A stretch of 64,000 nt of DNA from Manduca sexta. Taxonomy: Eukaryota; Arthropoda; Insecta; Lepidoptera; Sphingidae. A model generated the notes under the pieces. It made no database searches. It saw only the letters and a list, made by a program, of their open reading frames with translations, and was not told where the DNA came from. A program made the translations under genes and the position numbers. Below, one piece after another: positions 53,421 through 63,850 of the stretch (its first letter is position 1; every line of letters begins with the position of its first letter). The stretch is taken from NCBI RefSeq assembly GCF_014839805.1, contig NC_051117.1, positions 2,108,001-2,172,000 of the forward strand, given 5' to 3'.

Positions 53421-53974
53421 GAGAACTGTTAATTTTTGATATTCTTGAGCCAGTTTAGGTACTGCCCTCATTTCTTCTGATTCTTGGATATGCAAGACCT
53501 CTTCAAACCATATTTATAACTCCGATTCCGAACTGGAATAACTGTGTACACTGGCGAAGGATAACCAACTCTCATCATAGTCAATCGATAGTCTAGAAGC
53601 CATTCATCACATGCAGTGGTAATCTGTATCTTTGAAATGCCGTCCTGGTGTGAACGCGCGCTTATAGGAAGCTAGGGCGCGACGGGAAGTACTTGCCGTC
53701 AACGACCTGCATTACGATTGCTGCCAGCGGGACAGTTCTGAGCTAAATAGAACAGTAGAAATTAAGTGGTGACTGGTGTCAATTATACTAGATATGGTAA
53801 TGGGGTTTTAGAGCGGTGTAACGGGAGGGGCCAAGCATTAAAGGGGACCCCTATTGCCATCAGATACAATTTTAGACTTGATACTGAATAGAAACCGAAT
53901 ATCTGACATATTGTGACACGAAATGAAAGTATCTAAATGTCAAATATTGACTGTCGTTTCAACTAAATATATAC
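53421..53974. other. No gene recognised
   Basis: 53540-53630 may hold a very decayed second A-like piece ('gaataactgtgtacactggc'). A GC-richer patch lies at 53640-53740. Confidence 0.4.
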
Positions 53975-54310
53975 CATCGGTATATATGTACGACGTACTA
54001 GATTTGGCGTTTCGAACATTCACTGTGATCAACCGAATTGAATTGCAATCCATTCAAACTGATTTTAGTATAGTCCATATTGACAGCTTGTGGTTGTGTA
54101 TGGAGTGGCGTTCATTATATAAGAACTCGAGTCTAAGTGTAAACCTGGATTTGAATAAAAAATTATTCAAATAAGTAGGTAAAATTATTTGTTGTTCAAG
54201 TGAATAAATATGTTATAACAATGACGTTTTGGTTGCCATTTTAGTTCAGGTTTTGAACATATAGTTTATATTATGGACGGTCGTGTCTGTAGAACATACG
54301 TCAATGGTTC
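53975..54310 (+). mobile_element. LTR-like family K, copy 3, most complete
   Basis: It runs from 'tatatatgtacgacgtacta' through 'gttt.cgaacattcactgtg' and 'attgacagcttgtggttgtg', with a TATA box (tatataag, about 54115-54122), an AATAAA signal near 54150 and 'gttataacaatgacgttttg'. If the unit runs from TGTACGACG to ATAACA it is an LTR of about 235 bp plus about 85 bp of leader. It is noncoding, and the 83-residue frame is incidental. Confidence 0.5.
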
Positions 54311-54944
54311 TATCTAAACATCAAAATCACAAACTGTTGTATTAGAGAGCAGGAAACAATACGATGGTTAACTTGAAAAATTCACGTGATTTCATTCACA
54401 ACATAAAAATGAAATTCCGGATAAAAATTTCGCATGTCCGAGGTAAAATTCGCAGCGCTCCGTACATTGGATAACAATTTTGAAACTGTCAGCCAGCGTC
54501 GCTGCAAATCCAATATGGCGGCTGACACCCGTCAGTTGCAGTTGGGACGTCACAGAGTGCGGTCGGAAGGGCTCTAAAATAACGTATTTTCAACCTTATT
54601 GTCTAGGAAATATAGCAGTTATGAAAAAAACTATTACTAATCCCAGTTTTGCGTTGTTATTGTATTCTACTCATGTTTTTATTGCATATCCTGATTTTAT
54701 TTTACGTTTGTTGATCCGAATGCAATCTATTTTTGTTTGATAAACAGATGTTTAATTTATTAGGGTGATTTTGTAAATGGTAATAATTCTAATTATTAAA
54801 TGTGGTAGAGGCAAAGGGGATTGAATAAGGCCCGTTTTAAAGATTTCGTCAAGAGATACCTTCCAGTGTAAATTCGGTTAACCAAACTATTTGTTCTTGT
54901 ATGGAATTTGGATTATCGACAATCCGGATAATTAAATATACGAA
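54311..54944. other. No gene recognised; GC patch 54480-54590
   Basis: 'gccagcgtcgctgcaaatcc', 'aatatggcggctgacacccg' and 'gtcacagagtgcggtcgga' form a GC-richer patch covered by an 86-residue frame with no domain. The rest is AT-rich. Confidence 0.4.
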
Positions 54945-55200
54945 GACTGCCTTGGTGGCGTAGTTATACTGCAAGCGCGGTACGACAGCGCTCTGAGGTC
55001 CTGGGTTCGAATCCCGGGTGGGGCAAAGTGATATTTGCGTCTTTTCTGCCCAGTATTAGCCCGGAGTCTGGAATTTGTGCCCGATATGGTGATGAGCTCG
55101 CCTTCTATCACATTATAGGACGGAACTTACAAAACGAAATTTGGATGCCCTGGTCGCATCCCTGCATACCCTATCAAGGATAAAGGCGTGATGTATGTTT
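54945..55200 (+). mobile_element. SINE family C, copy 10, full length reference
   Basis: The head 'gactgccttggtggcgtag' has an A box, TGGTGGCGTAGTT (54953-54965), and a B box, GGTTCGAATCC (55004-55014). The body is 'tattagcccggagtctggaa', 'cgatatggtgatgagctcgc' and 'cacattataggacggaact', with 3' end 'gataaaggcgtgatgtatg' and a T run. The internal pol III promoter identifies it as tRNA-derived. Confidence 0.92.
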
Positions 55201-55223
55201 TTTTGTGCTAGTTTAATATAGTA

Positions 55224-55463
55224 CTAGTTGACCCGATATCGTTGTCCCGTTTTAACTATGAATTTGCAGCGCGAATTCTGTCAATCGCTGACATTTATTT
55301 CAAACAATTTTCTCATTTTCCGCGCAATTTTTTGATTTTTTTTTTTCATAAGAACCTTGTCCTGATAATAACAAACACAACAAAAATAAAATAGTGAAAT
55401 CGGTCCAGCCGTTCACGCGTGATGGCGTGATCAAGGGAAATAGGGATTCATTTTTATATATTA
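55224..55463 (-). mobile_element. Nonautonomous Helitron, Hel-1 copy 2
   Basis: The inverse CTAG end lies at 55224-55227, preceded by A. Then come inverse blocks 'cagcgcgaattctgtcaatc', 'ttccgcgcaattttttgatt', 'atcggtccagccgttcacgc' and 'gtgatggcgtgatcaaggga'. The TC end is eroded near 55463. It lies just 3' of SINE C copy 10. Confidence 0.8.
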
Positions 55464-55496
55464 AATTAATTATTTAATATTTGATAAATAGGTACT

Positions 55497-55612
55497 TAAT
55501 AAAAGTCGTAGAAGGTTGCTGGTTGCAGGCCGCTTTTAATAGGTCGATCTGGAAATCTTTTGGGAGTGGCCCATGTTCAGCAGTGGACACCCTGCGGTTG
55601 ATGATGATGATG
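55497..55612 (+). repeat. LINE 3' tail, family J, copy 4
   Basis: 'taataaaagtcgtagaaggt', 'gcaggccgcttttaataggt', 'gggagtggcccatgttcagc' and 'agtggacaccctgcggttga', then 'tgatgatgatga'. The same order occurs inversely at 59473. Confidence 0.7.
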
Positions 55613-56045
55613 AAGTAGGTACCTACTTCCAGGGCCTTGAAGTATACCTTCTTTTATTATTTGTTGTAAGGTAAATAACCTTCTCTCCTTATTATTCAGA
55701 TGCATAAAGAAATATGTATTGAGTGTAAAATCTACATGAAAATATATTTACAAAGCATTTCTCTTCATAATACGCATTTAAAATATGAGCACAATTGAAT
55801 TTAACGTAAGGTTAGTGGGTCAGCAGAGATAAAAGAGCGTGCGTAAAGATGTTGTCTTCAGCCAATAATGTTGATGCAGCGTATCTAATGGATCTACATT
55901 TACTTGCAAAAGAATGGAAGAAAATACTTTAGTGCTACAGTGTGAGGTATATTTTTAAATGCTCTCTATGGAAGCTCTCTTGAGTGTATGATTTTCAAAT
56001 TGCAATAGTAGTGAAGAAAATAATTTTAAAATATCTTTTAGGTAT
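55613..56045. other. No feature recognised
   Basis: AT-rich sequence with no gene seen. Confidence 0.45.
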
Positions 56046-56320
56046 TTTTGTTTGTGAATGACGAGACGGTCATGATAATCGATAGATACTGTTCATAAGA
56101 TGATACGACATCTTATGAACAGTAGCAACACCATACAGAACTTTGAATTACACAGTACTGCGTTGCACTCCACTGCTCTCGTCACAAAGACATAAGATAT
56201 CATGTCTCATAATACCCAGTAATTACGCTACAAAGTCCTTCAAATCGGAACACAACGCATGCGTGCTGTTGCTTGATGGTAGAAATAGACATTGCGCTGG
56301 CCTCAGATAGTCCCAGGCAT
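56046..56320 (-). mobile_element. Repeat family E, copy 10, with a perfect inverted duplication
   Basis: 'tttgtgaatgacgagacgg', 'taagatatcatgtctcataa' and 'cttcaaatcggaacacaacg' match E. The normal 'ggtaagcgatacgaccgccc' part is replaced by a perfect 16-bp inverted repeat, TACTGTTCATAAGATG (56087-56102) and its inverse at 56109-56124, around the loop ATACGA. Confidence 0.8.
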
Positions 56321-56904
56321 TTATATCCTCTAGGTATTCTGAGATCTTGTAACCAGCTTTATTACACAAATTTCGCTTAAAAGTTCGCTTAAAATTCACC
56401 CATATTCACGACATGATTTTATTGATATGAATTATATTGTCCCTTAGTTCTATTAACTAGTAAAGCCGTAACACATTTACGCGAATGAAGCCGCTATATA
56501 TACTACAAAATATATATTTCCCTGAGCCGGCACTGCACGGGAACAGCGAAAAACTCTTTTTCACTTACCTTATTGTTATTTGTAGTAGTTTGGAGTTGTT
56601 TCGACGTTCCCCCTCGACCTCCCGTGTATCCCTCTTGCGTTACCTTTGCCTATTGTAATCTCTATTAATAGGTCTATTTTGCTAAAGTTGGCAACTCTGT
56701 ATTTCTTTATTAGAGAATTTCAGTGTCGTACTGGGTTTAGTATGTGGGTCCCAAAATAGAATTTAGACTTTAAGTGGTATTTTTTAAATTTATATTCCTT
56801 TGTGTTATCTCTGTTGTCAAATAGCATTAGGATAACAGTATCTGAGTATTGTGTTTCCTTTTAACATAGTGACTGGTGGAATTACTGCGTGTTGAAAGGT
56901 GATG
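56321..56904. other. No feature recognised
   Basis: AT-rich with a C-rich pyrimidine patch near 56600-56640. No gene seen. Confidence 0.45.
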
Positions 56905-57155
56905 GAAAAAATCTAGGTTGTATGTTAATTTTTACTTCTGTTGCAAAAATAAGATTAAAATGTTTCGTATTGGTAATATTTTGAAAAGACAATCGTTCAT
57001 GGTTATCCCTTTATTTCTTCTTTGGAATTATAGGAAATGTTCACTGAAAAAGCTTTATAATTATGTGATAATATATAAAATTAAATTAGACATAAAATAT
57101 AGCCTTGTAATAGTGCCAGCGATATGTGATTCAAAATTCTAGGTGAATTTGACAC
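56905..57155. repeat. Repeat family W, copy 3 (uninterrupted)
   Basis: 'taggttgtatgttaattttt', 'acttctgttgcaaaaataag', 'attttgaaaagacaatcgtt', 'catggttatccctttatttc' and 'ccttgtaatagtgccagcga'. It shows the continuous sequence that a SINE splits at 17960. The 74-residue frame is in the repeat. Confidence 0.55.
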
Positions 57156-57236
57156 TGTATAAGTGTTTATCAGAAAGCTTGCCATCAGGAAAACACCTTA
57201 TTCATCTCGCCATTCATTTCTATGAATATTGGTAGA

Positions 57237-57490
57237 GACTGCTTCAGTGACATAATTGTATTACGGTACGACTGCAGCGTTGAGGTCTCGGGTTCGACAT
57301 CCGGGCCGGGCCAATTGATATTGGGCTTTTCTACTCAGTATCAGCCGGGAGTTTAGAATCTGTGTCTGAAATAGCGATAGGCTTGCTCCCTATCTCATCA
57401 TGGGATAGAATACGGACGGCGGAAAGTTTATGCTCCAGTTGCACCTCTGCTTACCCCTTCGGAGACTAAGAGCGTGTGTGTATGGCAAAG
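57237..57490 (+). mobile_element. SINE family C, copy 11, full length
   Basis: The head is 'gactgcttcagtgacataat' with B box 'gggttcgacatccg'. The body is 'tattgggcttttctactcag', 'atagcgataggcttgctccc', 'catcatgggatagaatacgg' and 'taccccttcggagactaaga'. Confidence 0.85.
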
Positions 57491-58029
57491 TCACGCTGTA
57501 AAAGATTTTTGGTTCTATTATATAGGATTGGGGGGATTAAAGGCGTGAGTGTATGGGCTAGTCAAGATGTAAAAATCTATGACAATTAGATAGAATTTAA
57601 TCCTTATTTCTTAGAAGTCAAGAGAAGCTGCGAGCGAAATCCAGCTCTACATTAGTAGAATAAAATTCATCGATACTTTAGCTAAGTTCACGTCAGTGTT
57701 CCTAGTTGATCGAATAAGTACTAGAATTACAAGTTCTGTTAGGTTTGAACACGCGGCGCTGCACGCCTGGAGTGACCTCACGATTGCACTCAGTGTTTAT
57801 TTACTCTTGTTTGGTTTAATGGTAAAACTGGGGAATAACGTGGATTGAATCTGGGCCTATTAGCAAAGAGAACTAGACTTTATTTAACAGGAATTTGCAT
57901 TGGTTTTACCTTGAGACATCTGTACAATTGCCATCCATTTTTATTTGGAACACCTACTCCATGCATTTTCAACCTTGAGGTATAGATGTTATGTTCCATA
58001 ATATACATTATACAATCTACAATCATCAC
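57491..58029. other. No gene; partly duplicated C-tail remnant
   Basis: 'aaaggcgtgagtgtatggg' near 57540 repeats the last part of the adjacent SINE. The rest is unassigned. Confidence 0.4.
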
Positions 58030-58110
58030 AGTTTGATCCGGAAATACACAGGCTGATCCCGGAACGCGACACACTCCCGTGGGCCACTATAGCAGCTACT
58101 ACCAGCATTT
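58030..58110 (-). repeat. Repeat family A, copy 11 (fragment)
   Basis: 'acacaggctgatcccggaac', 'gcgacacactcccgtgggcc' and 'actatagcagctactaccag' match the middle of A in inverse orientation. Confidence 0.7.
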
Positions 58111-58164
58111 TACGCATTTTTTGACGCCAATATTTGAGTTTACTTCTAAGAAATCTCTTAACTC

Positions 58165-58412
58165 GCATTTACACACAAGCCTTTTTATCCCTCAAGAAGT
58201 AGGATGAGGCCCAACAGGTGCACCCAATTTCCGCTGTATATTCTATCTCATGATGTGATAGGGGAGAGCCTATCGCCATATCGGGTACATATTCCAGACT
58301 CCGGGCTGATACTCAGTAGAAAATCCTAATATCACTGCCCAACCCAACTATTAAACTCGAAACGTCAGAACTACAGTCGTAACATAATACAATTACTCCA
58401 CTGAGGTAGTCG
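58165..58412 (-). mobile_element. SINE family C, copy 12, near full length
   Basis: Inverse order: 'acacaagcctttttatccct', 'tcatgatgtgatag', 'gagagcctatcgccatatcg', 'ttccagactccgggctgata', 'ctcagtagaaaatcctaata', then the head inverse 'aactattaaactcgaaacgt' and 'caattactccactgaggtag'. Confidence 0.85.
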
Positions 58413-59109
58413 CATTTGTAATATCTTCAATATCCCCATCTTCCAAACGGCCTCCTGTATTCAAAAAATCTATTCATATCACTAAATACTAACTAACCCA
58501 CAGTCTGCGTGTACGTAGTCAGTTCAAACTGCATTTGATACGATAAATACATAATTTTTTGCAGTTAGTGGGAACGTTTTATTGTCATTTGTAGCGGTTT
58601 CTTTAGCTGTTGGTTGCTCTAACTCTGCTTGGTCTGTGGCTTTGTGACTTTCGTTACATAATCGATTGTATTATTTATTAGTATTGTATTTCTTTGCTTT
58701 TCTCCATTGCTTGCTAGCACATGGGTTGTAGAGTTGGAAGTACTGCGTTTAATTTGGGCACTCTATGAGGATTTTTATAACTAGATTTGCTCACGATTGG
58801 ATTCGTAAATAACAGGTCTTCAAAACCAAGCGAGTCTTTTCTGTAGGATGCTTTTAAAATATAGTTACCGCGTTCTCATTATAATTGGTTAAGAGTATGT
58901 AAGATGATTTCCTTAATTTAGAGTGTGAAATCACGCGGCATCACGCGGAAGGATGTTTTAAATGAAGCCGCGGGGAATCCCCAGGTCATTATATATTAAT
59001 TCTATTTTCATTCATTCACGCCTTTTAGCTGTTGTACTGACAGGAACGTGCCAATTTTACTAATAAGAAAAGTTGTTTCATTTATCTTCTATATTATTAA
59101 ATTGTTAGG
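58413..59109. other. No feature recognised
   Basis: AT-rich. No gene or repeat copy was recognised. Confidence 0.45.
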
Positions 59110-59226
59110 TTGATCGAGGCTTTCTCCGAAAGACCTATCGAGTATAAAAATAAAATAGTCTTCTTTTTCGAAAAATACCTCTTTAGCCCCCGATAGTCCA
59201 CTTCAGAAAAAGCCCCGATTGATCAA
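59110..59226. mobile_element. Short inverted-repeat element (MITE-like)
   Basis: 117 bp. The left end 'ttgatcgaggctttctccga' pairs with the right end 'cagaaaaagccccgattgat' plus 'caa', allowing a 3-bp gap. The pairing continues inward loosely ('gacctatcgag' with 'cgatagtcc'). It is noncoding, with a single copy in the window. A clear target duplication was not seen. Confidence 0.5.
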
Positions 59227-59472
59227 TACGAAAAAAATTAACGTCATTAAAACTTAGGATAATACTTTCAGGATTTCGAATTGTATAACAACTTTCATAG
59301 ATATCAGTTAAGCGGTTTTTGCGTGTACTTCCAATAATCATCTTTATAATCTTTCACATTGTTAAAACTACAAAAACATAACTTCGAAGAATTAATCGAT
59401 TATACAATAAAAAAATTCATTTTGAAATAAGTATTGTGAATTCTTTTTTACTATCTATTAAAGTCATTATAT

Positions 59473-59632
59473 ATCATCATCAGCAGGCGCAGGATGTCCA
59501 TTAACATGAGCCTCTCCCAAACATTTCCAGATCGATATATTGGAAGAGACCCATATCCATGCTCCTCCTGCGACTTTTATTAGGTGATCTGTCCACCTCG
59601 TGGATGAACTTCAAAAATAAATATCCATTATT
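59473..59632 (-). repeat. LINE 3' tail, family J, copy 5
   Basis: Inverse of the J order: 'atcatcatcagcaggcgcag', 'gatgtccattaacatgagcc', 'tctcccaaacatttccagat' and 'tcctcctgcgacttttatta', then 'gtgatctgtccacctcgtgg'. Confidence 0.65.
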
Positions 59633-59757
59633 TATCATCATCAACCACATGAAGCCCACTGCTGAAACTAGGCTTCTCTTCTTCGTCCATCTTACCTGAC
59701 AGACTTAACAAAAGCAGCCTGCAGTCAGCACGTTCCTGCAAAATTTACCAAGTCCGT
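59633..59757 (-). repeat. LINE 3' tail, family J, copy 6
   Basis: 'atcatcatcaaccacatgaa', 'gcccactgctgaaactaggc', 'ttaacaaaagcagcctgcag' and 'tcagcacgttcctgc'. It directly abuts copy 5, so two tails lie head to tail. Confidence 0.6.
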
Positions 59758-59973
59758 ACTTATTATCGTCTTAAAAATATGACAAAGAGTGATAAAAACT
59801 TTGTGTGTAAATGTTTTGTCATTCTGTTGCGACATAAATAGCAAAAACGATTAGTTATTTGTTTAGATGTAATCGAAAGTATCGTTGTTACATTATTAGC
59901 CTTTCTGTTACGCAAATGCCTTTAAACCAAATGGGTTAGCAACTGCACAGTCTCTGGTACGAATATTATAAAT

Positions 59974-60227
59974 GGACGGCCCCTACATAAAGTATCGAAT
60001 CTGAAAAATTGCATTTTGCAGATGCAATACTTTACATTAGGGACCGTGGAATAAATATCTCTTGTTTAGTGATAATTACCATGGCGGTAAGCACTTCGAT
60101 CCTTATTGTCTTAAATAAATGCAGTTCATTTAAATAAGGACTGTTTAAATATCGACAATCACTATGCAAAGCGTTAAGTCTGCAAAATGCAATTTTGCAG
60201 ATTCCATACTATACGTAGGGACCGTCG
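59974..60227. repeat. Compound inverted repeat with three arms
   Basis: Arm 1 (59976-60020) is 'acggcccctacataaagtat' with 'aaattgcattttgcag'. Its inverse follows at 60021-60047 ('atactttacattagggaccg') and again at 60179-60226 ('ctgcaaaatgcaattttgca', 'ctatacgtagggaccgtc'). Arms 1 and 3 could be the TIRs of a 250-bp MITE; arm 2 would be an internal duplicate. Confidence 0.55.
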
Positions 60228-60947
60228 AAATAGTAGTTATATTAAGATGTTTTGATGGAATGGAAGATGTTTTACAGGAAGGCAACGCTAACACCTCTTA
60301 ATAGATAGATGTCACTTATTGACGTTTGGACAAATATCCCAAAGAAGTATAGAGTAGAACTTCTATTCTAGGCCTTAAAAGCGTGTGACGCCGATGGCAA
60401 TAACTGATCTATAAAAACTTTTCAAAGTTAATACAGACTCCAATAGAAGTCAATTTATCTTTGGTACATGGGATCCAAAATCTCATAAACCATTTTCAAA
60501 CTTAGGTAGAAACCTACTCAGGACCTATCAGTTCTGTCTATTGGTGACCTAGAAATAAAGTTGAAACAGTTAAGAGTTTGCTAACTTCAATCCATCGATT
60601 GACTCGGAAAATGTGTCGCGAAGCCTGATTTAGTTCACGACGCTTAAAGAGATTATTCCTTGGAGTTAATCTTTTTATGGACTTCTATCCATCTTTGCTG
60701 CCCTAGTACTAGTCTAAGATACGCTGTTTAAAAAATAAAGTAGATTTGTTGATTTCAAAGTCCTTAATGTATTGTATTAGATATCTATTCATATTATGTT
60801 ACCCTACTACACCGTTCATAAAGAGAATACAATTTAGATGCTAAATAAGCGATAATAACACAAAATCTAAAAGTTCGACGAGATGCGAGTAGAATCTAAT
60901 GTTATGAATAGACTCTTCCACTTCCTACAGGCGTTAAAGGATAGGTG
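60228..60947. other. No feature recognised
   Basis: AT-rich, unique-looking sequence with no frame of interest. Confidence 0.45.
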
Positions 60948-61192
60948 CTGGTGGTAGGATATATTTTATATCCGCCCGAATAGCGACCACTGCACACAAT
61001 GTGTTTAAACCCGCCATAGTGGCCCGCGTAAGAGTGTCGCGTTCCGGGATCAGCTTGTGTATATCCGGTTCCAACAAGCCGGCGTAATTGTGCCGACTGC
61101 CGAGGGGCAATCTTTCGTCAATTGACATTCTATGGGACCCTTTTCCATTTACCAAAGTGCATGGAGTCACCTTTTAGTGCCCGTATAAAAAA
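60948..61192 (+). mobile_element. Repeat family A, copy 12, full length
   Basis: 'ctggtggtaggatatatttt', 'gtttaaacccgccatagtgg', 'tcgcgttccgggatcagctt', 'gtatatccggttccaacaag' and 'gacattctatgggacccttt', ending 'cccgtataaaaaaaaaatgc'. The 78-residue minus-strand frame is in the repeat. Confidence 0.92.
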
Positions 61193-62514
61193 AAAATGCA
61201 AGCCATTACTCTCATTTATGTAGTCAGATAAAAAACTTACAGACTGTTTTGTTTGCGCCAAGATTGCCCATGCCAAGGCCGAACGTTGGTCATTTCCTCA
61301 TTATCTGTACTATCATCACCAGTTCCTGCATTTATGAGACAACCTGTTTACTGAGAATCTACTGGATAAACTATCACGGCAGGAGTTGATTGCTGAAGGT
61401 GACTATTTATTTTTAGGGAAGGTTCAAATCTACGTTCCACCAAAAATCTTTAAAGTCTTTAATCAGTTCTATTACATTATACGGGAAAAAAATGGCAATT
61501 CTAGTAGTTCATATTTCATTTTATTCATTAATTGTGTTCCCCGACGGTATACCCAATGAAAGCAAAAATGTACCTCTTTTTAATAGGGCGAACCGAAGAG
61601 TATGAAATTTGGCACAGTTAAAATTGTAATGGAGAGAGTGTAAAAATGTAATATTTTTATATAGTCTGCATTGAAAATATATTAAATTAATAAAATAAAC
61701 GCACACTACTATGCGCTTGACACACATGTATATTCTTTTGTTTATCGTTAAAGTCTGTGGTATTATATTTTGTTATTAAGTTTATAGTTTTATTGAATGT
61801 CATAAATAATCATAATGTCAAATATTTATATAATGCAAGCAAAGAGAAAAACTTGTACCTCTTTGCACATTGCGTTAGTTGACGAGTGTGAGATTTTGCA
61901 CGATTAAAGTGCAGAATAATAAAATTTATGTATAATAAGTATATTGTGTTAAAAATATATAAAGTTCAACAGTAGAACTTTGGCCACTGGTCGACCACTA
62001 GTAATTATTAATGTTCAATAGCATGTTCTACATTACATTATATTATTATTAGATAATATTACAAAAAACACATAAAACGTAACATTTTAAAATTTGTCTT
62101 TTCCCGCCTAAATTGCCGCCATTTTGGATGCCGCCATACACTCATTGATGTGTATATTAAACTGCAATAAACGCTTTTATCCTATATGCAATTAAAATTG
62201 CCTGCAAGCGTAATGGATTTAATAATTAGGGCTAATTACATTGGTTTGGGCGTGGTTTGGCGTTATTAAAATCGAGTGCCATCCCGCAGGTTTCATTTTC
62301 GACGATGTGACTTTTTATTTTACTATGAATTGCAAATGTATAAGTATTCATAGTTATTTGTAATTTTGAATGGTGCTGCCGTATTGGAATGTATTGATTT
62401 ATTAGATATATTCATTTCTATTTAACCTTATATTTCCACTACACTGATAATTACATTTTTAGGTTATATTACTTACATAATATGATACTACGTCCATCTT
62501 CTCTTATATTTCAA
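61193..62514. other. No confirmed gene; exon-like segment 61241-61343 (minus)
   Basis: AT-rich except for a segment that reads open on the minus strand between CAG and GTAAGT (see findings). 'cccgcctaaattgccgccat' near 62105 is a short GC-richer patch. No repeat copy was recognised. Confidence 0.35.
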
Positions 62515-62700
62515 CTAGCGGTGTTCGCGACTTCGTACGCATCGATAACTTTCCGATATCCAATAAAAAGACTATATTCGGCTTTCAATTATACTTTATC
62601 CACCTGTCAAAACAACATGAAAATCCGTTTAGTAGTTTTGCAGACGTGTGCTGACAAACACATGACGGAAATTAATTCACAAATTGCTAATTTATGTTCT
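62515..62700 (-). mobile_element. Helitron fragment, Hel-2-like
   Basis: The inverse CTAG end lies at 62515-62518, preceded by A, followed by 'cggtgttcgcgacttcgtac' and 'gaaaatccgtttagtagttt', the inverse of 'aaactactgaacggatttt'. The TC end is not found. The 76-residue frame across it is incidental. Confidence 0.6.
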
Positions 62701-62911
62701 ACTCTTTTTTAATCATTCGTCTTTTTTATTACTGTTGTTTCAGTTTACAGACATACGGGTTTCTGCTGTTTTGTTACATTATGTATAGAGTTGCAGAATT
62801 TTTTTTTCACATCCCATATCTATTAAACGTTTCTAGAGGATTTTAAACACTGGCGATCATTAGACAAAATTTCAAAATGCTTCCAGACCTTCGAATTGGA
62901 CTTTTTCATTC

Positions 62912-63110
62912 TTTGTAGATCGGGCCACCAACAGCTAAAATTTAAAAAGTTTTATAATTGTAAAGTGTAGGTAGATTGTAACTTTGACTTTGCGGATGAC
63001 CAACACCTCAGTCCTCACCGTGACCACGAAATCTGCAAAGTCATCGAAACGACGGGAGAAAACTAAAATATTAAAACCGCGATAGTCCGAAAAATAATTT
63101 AATTTTAATG
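62912..63110 (+). mobile_element. Foldback family G, copy 10 (centre and right arm)
   Basis: 'gtagatcgggccaccaacag', 'tttgactttgcggatgacca', 'acacctcagtcctcaccgtg', 'aaatctgcaaagtcatcgaa' and 'aaaaccgcgatagtccgaaa'. The left arm is missing. The 67-residue minus-strand frame is in the repeat. Confidence 0.75.
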
Positions 63111-63687
63111 GAACCCTGTCAAGTCTATACACTACCACACGACTAAAGATAGCGCACTGTTTGACTTGATATTATTTATAAAAAAAACATTTGCTTCTTA
63201 CAGAGTCGATGCTGGAAGCCACGAAAGTCCAAAAAATTCGCCGACTATATTTTGTTTGGTACTATAAGCGTTCCCGAATTAAATTATTGCCATCCCTACA
63301 TTATATCAAGGAGACGTCTGTCATCCAATTGTATGACAAAATGCAAAACCAATAGCAAATTGAAAGTAGTTTAGTATTCAAAACACGTCTATTCTGTCGA
63401 TATTACGCAAGACTGTTGCATCCTGGTGAATAAGTAATGTCACGGCATGGATTAAAATCCAAAGGGTTCTGGGCTCAATTCTGTTTGGAATAATTTGAAA
63501 ATTTATTTATTGAAATGTATTGTTAAGTTTAAAACTTTATTAGTCAAAACCTTAAAACAAAATCACAATCATGAAGAAAATTGTATTGCAAATATTTTAG
63601 AAATCAACTGAAAAACTGCATAGCAGGGTTTCAGAACGACTCTGGCGACCATTGGGATGGCTTTTTTAATTACATTTTTTAATTACA
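63111..63687. other. No gene recognised
   Basis: 'gggttctgggctcaattctg' near 63463 is a weak B-box-like remnant. Otherwise AT-rich and unassigned. Confidence 0.4.
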
Positions 63688-63850
63688 TGACGGCAAATGG
63701 CTTGTCTTATAAGCAACACAATTACATATAAATAGTTGCGACACTACTCGAAATTTGAATTACAAAGTTGTACATATTAGCACTAACCCTGAGACATCAG
63801 TGTAGTCTCATAATTCCTTATTACACTGTCTGCAATATCCTTAATAACAA
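63688..63850 (-). repeat. Repeat family E, copy 11 (diverged)
   Basis: 'catgacggcaaatggcttgt', 'tttgaattacaaagttgtac', 'cctgagacatcagtgtagtc' and 'cactgtctgcaatatcctta' follow the E order with many changes. Confidence 0.5.

Noticed and set aside
54945..55015. Possible tRNA gene (good A and B boxes)
   Set aside because: The region continues into the body of SINE family C, found 12 times here, and I could not fold a complete tRNA cloverleaf. It is a tRNA-derived head, not a tRNA gene.
14700..58412. Regularly recurring 150-250 bp units resembling a CRISPR or satellite array
   Set aside because: The recurring units are dispersed SINE C copies in both orientations at irregular spacing, not an array.
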